Assembly (NCBI GenBank): GCA_005116815.1
Contig: SWDR01000003.1
Span: 53,866 to 117,865, forward strand
Reading direction: 5' to 3'
DNA length: 64,000 nucleotides
From: Nitrospira sp.
GTDB lineage: Bacteria; Nitrospirota; Nitrospiria; Nitrospirales; Nitrospiraceae
A program made the position numbers and the translations under genes. A model generated the notes under the pieces. It saw nothing but the letters and a program-made list of their open reading frames with translations, searched no databases and was not told where the DNA came from. Shown here piece after piece: positions 44,357 to 53,780 of this stretch (position 1 is its first letter; every line of letters starts with the position of its first letter).

Positions 44357-45538
44357 ATGCATATTACTAGACGGAAAACCAGGCAGATCACGGTTGGCAA
44401 GCTCAAGATCGGCGGAGATGCGCCCGTGTCCGTGCAGTCGATGTGCTCGACCGACACGAGAGATGTCGCCGCGACGATCGAGCAGATCCGACAGCTGGAA
44501 GCTGCCGGCTGTGAAGTAATTCGTGTGGCCGTGCCGGACGACGAAGCGGCGGCAGTGCTGCCCAAGATCAAAGCGGCGATGACCGTACCGCTGATCGCGG
44601 ATATCCATTTCGACCATCGGCTGGCATTGAAAGCCGCCGAGGTCGTCGACTGCGTCAGGATCAACCCCGGCAACATCGGCGCCTGGTGGAAAGTCGAAGA
44701 AGTCATCAAGGCGGTCAACGAGCGAGGGATTCCCTTGCGTATCGGCGTGAACGGCGGGTCGCTCGAACGGCCGTTGCTGGACAAGTATGGCTGGCCCTCA
44801 CCCGAAGCCTTGGCTGAATCGGCGCTCAACGCCGTCCATGCGTTAGAAGATGTTGGCTTTACGAATATGAAGGTGTCGTTGAAGGCATCCGATGTGCACC
44901 ATGCCATTGATGCCTATTGGTTATTCGCCCACCAGTCCGACTATCCGTTGCACATCGGTATTACAGAGGCGGGAACGGCGATGACGGGGGCCGTCAAGTC
45001 GACCATGGGGCTTGGATACTTGCTCTCCCAGGGAATCGGCGACACGCTGCGCGTGTCGCTGGCGGCTGATCCGGTTGAAGAAGTCAAAGTAGGGTTCGAG
45101 ATCTTGAAGTCGCTCGAACTACGCCACAGAGGGATCAATGTCATCGCCTGCCCAACCTGTGGCCGGGTTGAGATCGATGTGGTGAAGCTGGCCAACGAAT
45201 TGGAAAAGAAGCTCGGTCATATCACGACTCCGTTGAATGTGTCGGTCCTCGGCTGCGTCGTGAACGGGATTGGCGAGGGGAAGGAAGCGGATATCGGAAT
45301 TGCCGGCGGTGAAGGCAAGGGAATCCTGTTCAAGAAGGGCAAGCTCGTTCGCAAGGTGCCCATCGAAGAATTGATGGACACGCTGATTCAAGAGGTCGAG
45401 CTGATGGCCAAGGAAAAGGAAGCTGAAGGGAATGGGACGGTCGTGGTCCCTTCGAACGAAGGATGGGAATCGATGAGTTCGCAGTCGGATGAGCCTACCA
45501 CGTTAGGAAAAGAAATCCCTGTGTTGCCCAACCGCTGA
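44357..45538 (+). CDS. ispG: 4-hydroxy-3-methylbut-2-en-1-yl diphosphate synthase (flavodoxin)
   Basis: MHITRRKTRQITVGKLKIGGDAPVSVQSMCSTDTRDV, ADIHFDHRLAL, CPTCGRVEIDV, GCVVNGIGEGKEADIGIAGG. Confidence 0.96.
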   Translation: MHITRRKTRQITVGKLKIGGDAPVSVQSMCSTDTRDVAATIEQIRQLEAAGCEVIRVAVPDDEAAAVLPKIKAAMTVPLIADIHFDHRLALKAAEVVDCVRINPGNIGAWWKVEEVIKAVNERGIPLRIGVNGGSLERPLLDKYGWPSPEALAESALNAVHALEDVGFTNMKVSLKASDVHHAIDAYWLFAHQSDYPLHIGITEAGTAMTGAVKSTMGLGYLLSQGIGDTLRVSLAADPVEEVKVGFEILKSLELRHRGINVIACPTCGRVEIDVVKLANELEKKLGHITTPLNVSVLGCVVNGIGEGKEADIGIAGGEGKGILFKKGKLVRKVPIEELMDTLIQEVELMAKEKEAEGNGTVVVPSNEGWESMSSQSDEPTTLGKEIPVLPNR

Positions 45539-45619
45539 TCATCTATCCGTCACATCTACTCCGCATTTCTGAAATAGTAAGTTGAGATAGAGGAAGAGGG
45601 CCCGCTATAATGCCTGCGG

Positions 45620-45695
45620 GGCGCCGTACCCAAGTGGTTAAGGGAGCAGTCTGCAAAACTGCGATTCGGCGGTTCGAACCCGCCCGGCGCCTCCA
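45620..45695 (+). tRNA. tRNA-Cys (GCA)
   Basis: GGCGCCG...CGGCGCC acceptor stem, anticodon loop CTGCAAA (GCA), GGTTCGAACCC T-arm, U73, encoded CCA. Confidence 0.93.
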
Positions 45696-45809
45696 AATTG
45701 ACGACAGGGGATGAGAGTGTTAGGATCTGTGCCGTTTCTTGCTCGCAAGTCCAGCTGCAGTTCGCAGTTGCTCACTACACAGACAGCATAAATAGAAGGA
45801 GAGAGAGGA

Positions 45810-46826
45810 ATGGCCGTTCCACTTTCCCAGATGTTTACAGTTACGAAGTACGTGCTCACCCAGAAGGTTACCAGGGTGAAGCGGTATCCGCTCGTGTTGA
45901 TGCTGGAGCCGTTATTCCGGTGTAATTTGGCCTGTGCCGGTTGCGGAAAGATTCAGTACCCGGACCATGTGCTGGATAAGCGGCTGACTCCGGAGCAATG
46001 CTGGGCTGCGGCCGAAGAATGTGGAGCCCCGATCGTCAGTATTCCCGGCGGAGAGCCGATGATCCATCCCGAGATGGCGTCGATTGTTCGCGGGCTGGTT
46101 GCGCAGAAACGGTATGTGTACCTCTGTACCAATGCGATTCTGATGGAGAGGAAACTCGATGAGTATGAACCGTCGAAGTTTCTCACGTTCAGCGTCCACA
46201 TGGACGGACTGAAAGATGAGCACGATTTGGCGGTGTGCCGGGACGGCGTGTATGACGTCGCGGTAAAGGCCATCAAAGCGGCGTTGAAGCGGGGACATCG
46301 GGTGACCACCAATACGACGCTCTTCGACGATGCCAATCCTGAACGCGTGCGCAAGTTTTTCGATGCAATGATGGAGCTCGGCGTCGAAGGCATGATGATC
46401 TCGCCGGGGTACAGCTACAATAAGGCGCCGGACCAGCAGCATTTCTTGAAACGAGAACGCACAAGGGAATTATTTTCCCGTATTTTGGGGAGTCCGAAGA
46501 AGGGGTGGCAGTTTAATCAGTCGCCGCTGTTCCTCGATTTCTTGATGGGGCGCCGGGAGTATGAATGCACGCCTTGGGGCAATCCGACCTATAACGTATT
46601 CGGGTGGCAGAAGCCCTGCTACTTGCTTCAGGAAGGTTATGCGAAGACGTTCCGTGAGCTGATGGACAGCACGGAATGGGATCACTACGGGACGGGGCGG
46701 AATGAAAAATGCGCCGATTGTATGGTGCATTGCGGCTATGAAGCATCGGCAGTCGAAGATACCTTCGGCACGTTATCCGGGTTTGGCCGGACGGTGAAGT
46801 TAACGATGCTTCCGACGTCCCGATGA
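45810..46826 (+). CDS. hpnH: Hopanoid biosynthesis radical SAM protein HpnH
   Basis: MAVPLSQMFTVTKYVLTQKV..., EPLFRCNLACAGCGKIQYP (CxxxCxxC), SIPGGEPMIHPEM. Confidence 0.94.
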   Translation: MAVPLSQMFTVTKYVLTQKVTRVKRYPLVLMLEPLFRCNLACAGCGKIQYPDHVLDKRLTPEQCWAAAEECGAPIVSIPGGEPMIHPEMASIVRGLVAQKRYVYLCTNAILMERKLDEYEPSKFLTFSVHMDGLKDEHDLAVCRDGVYDVAVKAIKAALKRGHRVTTNTTLFDDANPERVRKFFDAMMELGVEGMMISPGYSYNKAPDQQHFLKRERTRELFSRILGSPKKGWQFNQSPLFLDFLMGRREYECTPWGNPTYNVFGWQKPCYLLQEGYAKTFRELMDSTEWDHYGTGRNEKCADCMVHCGYEASAVEDTFGTLSGFGRTVKLTMLPTSR

Positions 46827-46839
46827 CAAGCGGCCTGAA

Positions 46840-46908
46840 GCGTCGCTCGTCTTTCGTCGTTCGCAGGATGGTTACGCGCTTCACGAGATACGCTTCACGA
46901 AAGACACT
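46840..46908. repeat. Inverted 7-nt-period repeat between hpnH and the next gene
   Basis: CGTCTTTCGTCGTTCGC ... CGCTTCA CGAGATA CGCTTCA CGAAAGA C. Confidence 0.7.
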
Positions 46909-46914
46909 TCTCTC

Positions 46915-47307
46915 ATGACCGATACCAAGAACCATAGTGATGGTGTGGCGGGCTCGCTGGAAGGCCGTGTGTTTCAGCCTTCTTCTTTTGCTGAGCTGGC
47001 GGAAGCCGTGGAGCTAGCGTTCGACTATCGTGGCGATGTGACCATCGTCTTGAAGTCGGGGGAGTCGCTCGGCGGGTATCTGTTCAATCGCCAGGTCGGT
47101 GGTTCCGATTCCTATCTTGAAGTGTTTCCTTCCGATAGCTCTCCTGCTCGCCGCATCCGGTACGATCAGATCGCCTCCATTGCCTTCACGGGTGAGGACA
47201 CGGCCACGGGAAAATCCTGGGAAACCTGGATCGCGAAGAAGGATTCTGAGCGACGGGCCGAAGTGGAACGTGTTGCCGCGGACGCGCAAGCCCGTGGAAT
47301 TCTCTAG
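46915..47307 (+). CDS. Hypothetical protein
   Basis: 130 aa with no firm domain; good start context after the heptamer repeat. Confidence 0.6.
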   Translation: MTDTKNHSDGVAGSLEGRVFQPSSFAELAEAVELAFDYRGDVTIVLKSGESLGGYLFNRQVGGSDSYLEVFPSDSSPARRIRYDQIASIAFTGEDTATGKSWETWIAKKDSERRAEVERVAADAQARGIL

Positions 47308-47559
47308 CCTCTCCGCATTCTAGCTCTATCTTTTTCCCGCTCGTTCTTCTATACAGACATGTCTTGAATAGCCCGCTCCTGGCGCAGGGAATGGGGCTTG
47401 CCCACTTGTTGAAATGGGCTGTCAATTCGTTGACAAAGAGTAGGGGCTATGTTAAAAGGGTCGGCCTCAAAATGGCCTGGCTCATTGCTGATCGGACGTT
47501 CTGCTGTGTGAGCCGGATGCAAGAGTTCGGCGACCGAAAAAGGGGTCAGTCCAGAGCTC

Positions 47560-48099
47560 ATGAGGCGTAGACAGATCGCACAGAATGAATTGCGGTGGCG
47601 GGAGTGGGTCCTGGCCATAGCCATAGTAGGCGGTCTCCCATCGGTTGTTTCTGCCACGCATGAAGCCGACCATCGTTTTACGGTCGAAGGCTTTGTCTGC
47701 GGGACGGATGGGAAGGGCAGCCCAAATATAGACGTGCTCGTGAAGGATACGAGAATCTCCTACGGCCAGATCGTGAAGACCGACGGAGATGGGTACTACA
47801 AGGCGGCGTTTCATCTCCATAACGATAATTTAGGCGATCCGTTGCTGGTTGAAGCCAGGGGGGAGCAGCAGGAGCAGAAGATTTCGTTTGATCCGAAGGA
47901 TCTGGAGGCAGAGCGAAAAGTTCAGGTCAACTTTGGAACCGGCTGTATACGCGATAGGGAACGCGTGCCTATGTGGGTCTACGGAGGATTGGGCGCCGTT
48001 GCTGCAGCTGCCGGTGGGTTCGTGGGATTGAAAGTGATTCGCTCATGGCGGAAGCGGGAACAGAAGCGAGGGACGTCTCAAGGTAAGCGCAAGAAATAG
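47560..48099 (+). CDS. Hypothetical exported/membrane-anchored protein with carboxypeptidase-regulatory-like beta domain
   Basis: Signal peptide, single C-terminal TM with basic tail (MWVYGGLGAVAAAAGGFVGLKVIRSWRKREQKR). Confidence 0.6.
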   Translation: MRRRQIAQNELRWREWVLAIAIVGGLPSVVSATHEADHRFTVEGFVCGTDGKGSPNIDVLVKDTRISYGQIVKTDGDGYYKAAFHLHNDNLGDPLLVEARGEQQEQKISFDPKDLEAERKVQVNFGTGCIRDRERVPMWVYGGLGAVAAAAGGFVGLKVIRSWRKREQKRGTSQGKRKK

Positions 48100-48296
48100 C
48101 CGAAGCGGTCTGCGGGGCGGATATGCGTCTCGCTGGCTTAGTGGATTGATAGTGGTAGGGGGTACGAGTGGCGTTAGGGGACTCGTTGGGATCAGCGCTT
48201 TTGCAGGGGAGATTATCCTCCCGGTGAAAGCGTTTTTTTTCGCCCTGGTGGGAAGTTGACGCGTTTTCGATGTGTTTGTGAAAAAAGGAGTAAGGC

Positions 48297-48875
48297 ATGG
48301 ATATGAAGCAGATTAAGTTTGCGCAGTTGGCGGTCGTGTTGGGGATGGGACTCTTCGTCGTTGCCTGTGGTGGGGGCGAAGGCGGGAGTGAGGGGCCGGT
48401 CGTTCCGCCGCCTCCAGCGCCTGCCGAGTATGCAGATAAGCATATGCCTGCCGGTTGGTGGACTGATGCCGCCAAGCTGGAAGAGGGACGGAAGCTCTTC
48501 ATCGGCGACACGAACCCCGATGTGAATTGCGCGAGTTGCCATGGCAAGGACGGCAAGCCGGTCAAGGCCGGTGCGCGTGACTTCCGCAAGGGCGATCGGA
48601 TGAGTCTCTACTCGGATTCCGTGTGGTTCTGGAGAATCTCAGAAGGGGTGCCGAATACGAAGATGAAGGCTTGGAAGAGCAAGCTGTCAGACGAAGATCG
48701 CTGGAAGCTCGTGTTGTTTGAGCGGAACTTCGGGTTGGCTGGCAAGGCCTGGGACAACGAGAAGAAGTCCTGGGTTGATGCCGCGAGCATGTCGGCTGCT
48801 CCTGCAGCTCCGGCCGCGGCTCCCGCAGCAGCACCAGCAGCAGCTCCCGCTGCTCCGGCACCGGCAGGTAAGTAG
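48297..48875 (+). CDS. Mono-haem c-type cytochrome lipoprotein with Ala/Pro-rich tail
   Basis: Lipobox-like FVVACGGG, CASCHGKDGKPV, tail SAAPAAPAAAPAAAPAAAPAAPAPAGK. Confidence 0.82.
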   Translation: MDMKQIKFAQLAVVLGMGLFVVACGGGEGGSEGPVVPPPPAPAEYADKHMPAGWWTDAAKLEEGRKLFIGDTNPDVNCASCHGKDGKPVKAGARDFRKGDRMSLYSDSVWFWRISEGVPNTKMKAWKSKLSDEDRWKLVLFERNFGLAGKAWDNEKKSWVDAASMSAAPAAPAAAPAAAPAAAPAAPAPAGK

Positions 48876-48913
48876 GCTGATATCAATCTAGTGAGGAGGG
48901 GCGGCGAAACATC

Positions 48914-49848
48914 ATGAAAACGTGGCAGCGCAGTCTCATGGCGGCATTCGCGCTTCTGGCGTTGTTCGGAGGCGTGGCGTATGCCCAGGCTCCTGGCGCG
49001 TCACCCGTGGAGTTCCCCTATACGGGGAACCGGACCGCGGTATGGATCGTCGCCCAGCTTCACATCCTGTTTGCGGGATTCATTCTCGGTGCCCCAATCT
49101 TTGTCGTGATTTCGGAATGGTTGGGGTACCGGAAGCAGGATCCCCGGTACGATCGTTTGGCTAAAGAGGTGACGAAGGTCACGGTTATTCTCTACAGCAT
49201 GACCGCCCTCACGGGTGGGCTCTTTATATTCGTGCTGCTCGCGACGTATCCGCAGTTCACGACATGGCTCATCAATCATTTCTATCTGCTGTTTGCGGGG
49301 TATCGGCGCGGACTGTGATCAAGGTCGGATTCTTGATGGTCGTCGTCGGTGATGCCATCTGGCTCACGCCTCACGGCTTCGTGCCGACAGGTGCCAAGCT
49401 GGTGGCGGAGTTGGAGTTGCCGTCAGATTGGAACTTCCTGGCCTTGATGCCGGCCAAAAACTCAGCCGCATTTACGCTGGTCTTCGTTACGGTCGTCAAT
49501 TACGTCATTTATAACCGGGCCATCAGTCAGGGCACGATTGTCTGGGGCAAGATCGATTTCGCCTCCCAGTTTGTCTTGATCTTCCTGGCCTTCAGCGCAA
49601 TTTGGACGATGGGTCTGATGGGTGCGGTCCGCTCGTTGCTGCGGAAGTACTACCACACCTACAATCTGTTGCCGGACTTCACCGCGGAATCCTTCACGCC
49701 GACGTTGTCCTATTCCGCCTGGTGGATTACCGGGATTACAGTCGTCTTTTACGCCGTCGTCAGTTTCGCGATTATCGTGACCCTTCGGCCTTCCGATTCG
49801 AAGGGGCATGCACCTGAGGGTAGTCCAGTCCCTGCCGGGAGCAAGTAA
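48914..49848 (+). pseudogene. CydA-like (cytochrome bd-like oxidase) membrane protein with an internal deletion near 49300
   Basis: N-part 48914-49318 (TGNRTAVWIVAQLHILFAGFILGAPIFV...NHFYLLFAG|YRRGL*), C-part in another frame to 49848 (...VIKVGFLMVVVGDAIWLTPHGF...); the complete paralogue at 53781-55583 has about 240 aa between the equivalent positions. Confidence 0.85.
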
Positions 49849-49887
49849 CCAGGGTGCGGAACGCCTACTGAAGGAAAGAGGATCTGT

Positions 49888-50694
49888 ATGGGGAATGTGA
49901 TTAAGAAGCTGATGATCGGTTTGGTGGTGGGCGGCGCACTGGTCGGTGCGACGCGAGCGTTCGATTTTCCGGTCATCTTCCAGATGATGTTCTTCGCTTA
50001 CGCGATGCTGGGAGCGGTCGTGTTCATGATCCTGGATGCGCCGGCACTCACCCCGATGAGCGGACTGAAGTCCGTCATCGTATTGGTGGTGTTCTATGTC
50101 GTGCTCTGCACGGTATATATCTCCGGTGCTTCGATGTGGCCGCAGTACGATCCGGAAGATGAGAAGGGAAAGATCGCCAAGATCTTGGGGCCGAAGTATG
50201 CGGCGACTCAGCAGGGAAAAGCCGAGGAGTTGATCGCTCGGGCGAAGGCGCTCGATGAACAGACAAAGGCCTTGGCGGCGCGCCTCAAGGCGTTGGGCGG
50301 AGATCAGGCGGGAAAAGACCAGGCGGCAGGTGGCGCTGGAGCATCCCCGGCATCATCCGGTGCGGCAACCGGAGACTTCATGAAGCTGGGTGAGGAGCAG
50401 TGGCAACTGCAAGAATGTTACAACTGCCACAAGTTGAAGGGCGAGGGTGGGAAGAAGCGCGGTCCTGAGTTGGATAACATCGCCACCTATCTCTCGGTCG
50501 ACGACATCAAGCAGAAGATCCTCGATCCCAAGAGTTTCATGGCAGAAGGATTCGAGAAAGAGTACGAGAAGGGTAAGATGCCGGACAAGTACAAGGACCT
50601 GATGGAGGAGAAGGACGTCGTGGCGCTCGCCTCCTGGCTCGGGACATTCAAGAATACGTCGGTGAATACGCCAAAGCCGATTAAGAAGAAGTAG
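49888..50694 (+). CDS. Membrane-anchored c-type cytochrome
   Basis: 268 aa, N-terminal TM helices, CYNCHKLKGEGGKKRGPELDNIATYL. Confidence 0.85.
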   Translation: MGNVIKKLMIGLVVGGALVGATRAFDFPVIFQMMFFAYAMLGAVVFMILDAPALTPMSGLKSVIVLVVFYVVLCTVYISGASMWPQYDPEDEKGKIAKILGPKYAATQQGKAEELIARAKALDEQTKALAARLKALGGDQAGKDQAAGGAGASPASSGAATGDFMKLGEEQWQLQECYNCHKLKGEGGKKRGPELDNIATYLSVDDIKQKILDPKSFMAEGFEKEYEKGKMPDKYKDLMEEKDVVALASWLGTFKNTSVNTPKPIKKK

Positions 50695-50695
50695 C

Positions 50696-51628
50696 ATGCA
50701 GCCTAAACTGAAATCCAAAGTCCGCTGTGCGGATCAAGAAGTCGGTGACGTGACGAAGATCATCATGGATCCGCTGACCCGTGAGGTCAGCCATCTCGTG
50801 GTGTCGTTGAACGGTGCGGGCGAGCGGCAAGTCGCGATGGGTCTGGTGCAGACCGTCACGGACGAGGTGGTGCAACTGCGGTCGTCTGCCGCTGAAGTGA
50901 GTGCGTTGCCGCCGTTCAAGCGTGACGAGTATGTCACGCTGCATGAGGTGGAGATTCCGCACATTGAAGACCACCTCCACGTTTCGCCGGGTGAAGTCCT
51001 GGTGCCCTTTCCCGAGTTGGAGAAGAGCGTCAAGCGGCGGACCTTCTTTGCGAACCTGACCCACGTGATCGGATTGTTTATTGGATTGCCGCTGGCTTTC
51101 CCTGTTTTGAAGTACTTGATGAAGCCGATGTATGCCCCGTTCGACAACGGATGGCTCAAGATTGGTAACATCGGGAAGATCAAGGCGGATGATGCGGGGA
51201 CGCAGTTCAAGTTCAAGCGCAAGGTCAAAGAGGCTTATCTGCCTGAAGCCGAGATCGAGAAGAACGTGTGGATCTTAAAAGCAACGCCCGCAGTCCTCGA
51301 AAAGGTCTATCAGGGGAAAGATATGGAGTTCCGGGATGGTACCGGAAAAACGATCTGGACCAATAAGAAGGACGTGCCCTATATCGCCTTTTCAGGGAAA
51401 TGTCCGCATCTTGGATGTGGATTCAAATGGCGGCAGCATAAAGTGTTGGGACAGGTCTTCTTGTGTCCCTGCCATTTAAGCATCTATGATGCGTCCGGCA
51501 CGGTCTTGGACGGTCCTGCTCCCCGTCCCCTCGACCCATTGCCTATCCAGGTGTCCGCGAGCGGTGAGGTGCAAATTATCGATATGGAATTCAAAGCCGG
51601 GACGAAGTCCCAAACGCGGATTGTCTAG
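50696..51628 (+). CDS. Rieske iron-sulfur protein with N-terminal PRC-barrel-like extension
   Basis: CPHLGCGFKW and CPCHLSIYD Rieske boxes, TM helix, and N-terminal MQPKLKSKVRCADQEVGDVTKIIMDPLTREVSHLVVSL. Confidence 0.88.
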   Translation: MQPKLKSKVRCADQEVGDVTKIIMDPLTREVSHLVVSLNGAGERQVAMGLVQTVTDEVVQLRSSAAEVSALPPFKRDEYVTLHEVEIPHIEDHLHVSPGEVLVPFPELEKSVKRRTFFANLTHVIGLFIGLPLAFPVLKYLMKPMYAPFDNGWLKIGNIGKIKADDAGTQFKFKRKVKEAYLPEAEIEKNVWILKATPAVLEKVYQGKDMEFRDGTGKTIWTNKKDVPYIAFSGKCPHLGCGFKWRQHKVLGQVFLCPCHLSIYDASGTVLDGPAPRPLDPLPIQVSASGEVQIIDMEFKAGTKSQTRIV

Positions 51629-52741
51629 ATGAGCCATACTCCTTCTCCCAGCGCACCAACCACGATCCTTGAAAAAGTGATCGATTTTGTCGATGAACGG
51701 GTCGGCCTGAAGCTCCTGGCCGCCAAGATGCTCAATGAGCCGGTCCCGGGCGGCTCTCGTTGGGCCTATGTCTTCGGATCGGTGCTGTTGTTTATCTTCA
51801 TCATGCAAGCGGTCACGGGCGTGCTGCTGATGTTCTACTACGTGCCCACTGCCGACCATGCCTACGCCAGCACCCAATACATTCTGCATGAAGTTGACTA
51901 TGGCTGGTTCCTGTTGGGCTACCATTTTTGGGGCTCCACGGCCATGGTGGTCTGCGTCTTTGCACATATTTCCCAAGTCTTTCTCTGGGGCGCCTATAAA
52001 AAGCCCCGTGAACTCGTCTGGCTCGTCGGGCTCGGTCTCTTCGGTATCGTCATGGGGTTCGGTTTCACGGGGTATTTGCTGCCGTGGGATCAACGAGCCT
52101 ACTGGGCCACGACGGTCGGTGTAGAAATTCTGGATAAGACACCGCTACTCGGCGACTTCATGGCGCGATTCCTCAAGGGGGGCGCGACTCCTGGACAGAT
52201 GACATTGAGCCGGTTCTTCGTCATCCACGTGATGGTGCTCCCTGCCGCCTTGATGGGGCTGGCCGGGTTGCATCTGTTCCTCTTTAGATCGGCCGGGCCG
52301 GCTGGTCCATTCCGTGGTACGCCGGAAGAGTTGAAGGCCAAGACCGATTACTTCTTCCCGCGGCAGATCTGGAAGGATATCGTCGGCATGGCGGCGGTTT
52401 TCGCCTGTATCTGTGCCCTGGCCTTCTGGGAGCCGGTGGTCTTGCTGGAAGAGGCGACGCCTGATCCGGGCGATTATCATCCGGAGCCTGAGTGGTACTT
52501 CCTCTTTCTGTTTCAGTTGCTGCGGCTCAAGATGTTCTCCGGCGAGATGGGGCAGATGCTCGGCGCCATGGTGTTGCCCGGCGCGTTTATGGCGCTGTTG
52601 GCCGCCTTGCCCTTCTTCGACCGCGATCCCGAACGGAATATTTTCAAGCGCCCCATCGCCCTGATCGGATGGGTGGTGGTCATGGCTGCGATCCTGATCT
52701 TCACGATCTCTGCCATTATCAACCGAGAGTTTTTGGACTAG
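51629..52741 (+). CDS. Cytochrome b (b6/subunit IV-type fusion)
   Basis: GYHFWGSTAMVVCVFAHISQVFLWG, FVIHVMVLPAALMGLAGLHLFL (haem ligands), PEPEWYFLFLFQLLR (PEWY). Confidence 0.93.
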   Translation: MSHTPSPSAPTTILEKVIDFVDERVGLKLLAAKMLNEPVPGGSRWAYVFGSVLLFIFIMQAVTGVLLMFYYVPTADHAYASTQYILHEVDYGWFLLGYHFWGSTAMVVCVFAHISQVFLWGAYKKPRELVWLVGLGLFGIVMGFGFTGYLLPWDQRAYWATTVGVEILDKTPLLGDFMARFLKGGATPGQMTLSRFFVIHVMVLPAALMGLAGLHLFLFRSAGPAGPFRGTPEELKAKTDYFFPRQIWKDIVGMAAVFACICALAFWEPVVLLEEATPDPGDYHPEPEWYFLFLFQLLRLKMFSGEMGQMLGAMVLPGAFMALLAALPFFDRDPERNIFKRPIALIGWVVVMAAILIFTISAIINREFLD

Positions 52742-52771
52742 CGGCCTCTCGCAGAACGGACTCTGTTTGTT

Positions 52772-53779
52772 ATGAGCGACGAACGCGAAACGATGTCTCC
52801 TACGAAGCTCGGGCTCGGCATTCTTTGGCCTGCCTTCTGGACCGGCTTGCCCATCAAGCTTGCCTTCGTCCTGCTCTTTCTGGCGCTGGGAATGGTGCAT
52901 TTTGAAACGAGAATAGGTCTCGCGTTTCTGATGCTGCTGACGAGCCCGGTCACCGTCTTTGCGCTTCCGACGATCACGCTGGGATTGGATTCCCATCTTG
53001 GCGAAGGCGTCGGCATCGCGTTGCTGTTCCTGTTGTCGATCCCGATCGACATCTGGGCGCTCGGGGTTGTAGGTCGGACATTTTTCCTCGAACGGCTGCG
53101 GCGTGAACCGCCGGAGGGATTGGGGCTGACGCTCTGGTGGAAATGCGCATTGGTCGGGGGGATCTTCTTGCCGATCCTCTGGATCGCGGTGAGCGCAACC
53201 ACAGAAAATGCCATTGCAATCAGCCATTCGTTGTTCGAAATGGAGATGCTGAAGGGCGTTCCCGTCGCGGAAAAAATCAGCATAGAGTTGACTCTGTGGG
53301 GCGGGGTGGCCTCAGGGGTCTTGATCGCAATGTTAATCCTCGGTCTTTCGCTGGTCGGACGGATGATTCGTGGCACGGTGGAGTCGGCTGGTCATGCATC
53401 GGAAAACTATCAGGGATTGATTACTCGCTGGGACCTGATGCGGGTGCCGGCGGATCAAGGATTGATGCTGACGGCCTTGACCGGTGGGGCCGTGATTTTG
53501 TCGCTCCTCTTCTGGTCTTCCCTCCCGGTGTTCACACCACATCCGCACGATTGTTGTAAAAAGCCCGAAGTCAAAGCTGTCCCTGCGTTTAAACCGCTTG
53601 AGACGCTCAATAAAGATGAGAAGATGCTGGCGCAGCTGACCGCACAGGTTGAGCAGCTGGAGAAGCAGCAGGCGGAAGCCGAACTGGAAAAAGACAAGAG
53701 TAAGGGTAAGGCAGGCAAAGATGCAGTGAAAGCGCCGGCGGCAACCGCACCGGCTCCGCCTGCCGCCAAGAAACCGTAA
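52772..53779 (+). CDS. Uncharacterised multi-TM protein with C-terminal coiled-coil/Lys-Ala-Pro tail
   Basis: 335 aa, several hydrophobic helices, [61 protein letters not shown]; located between cytochrome b and the CydA-like gene. Confidence 0.7.
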   Translation: MSDERETMSPTKLGLGILWPAFWTGLPIKLAFVLLFLALGMVHFETRIGLAFLMLLTSPVTVFALPTITLGLDSHLGEGVGIALLFLLSIPIDIWALGVVGRTFFLERLRREPPEGLGLTLWWKCALVGGIFLPILWIAVSATTENAIAISHSLFEMEMLKGVPVAEKISIELTLWGGVASGVLIAMLILGLSLVGRMIRGTVESAGHASENYQGLITRWDLMRVPADQGLMLTALTGGAVILSLLFWSSLPVFTPHPHDCCKKPEVKAVPAFKPLETLNKDEKMLAQLTAQVEQLEKQQAEAELEKDKSKGKAGKDAVKAPAATAPAPPAAKKP

Positions 53780-53780
53780 C

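Noticed and set aside
47430-47460. Promoter TTGACA...TAAAAG and the small ORF 47364-47570
   Set aside because: -10 match is weak and the ORF has no SD or recognisable domain; insufficient support.
48790-48870. GCN-rich DNA tandem repeat as an independent element
   Set aside because: In-frame Ala/Pro codons of the cytochrome tail; explained by protein composition.
52145-53227. 360-aa minus-strand ORF
   Set aside because: Antisense to cytochrome b and the next gene; low-complexity charged translation, no domain.
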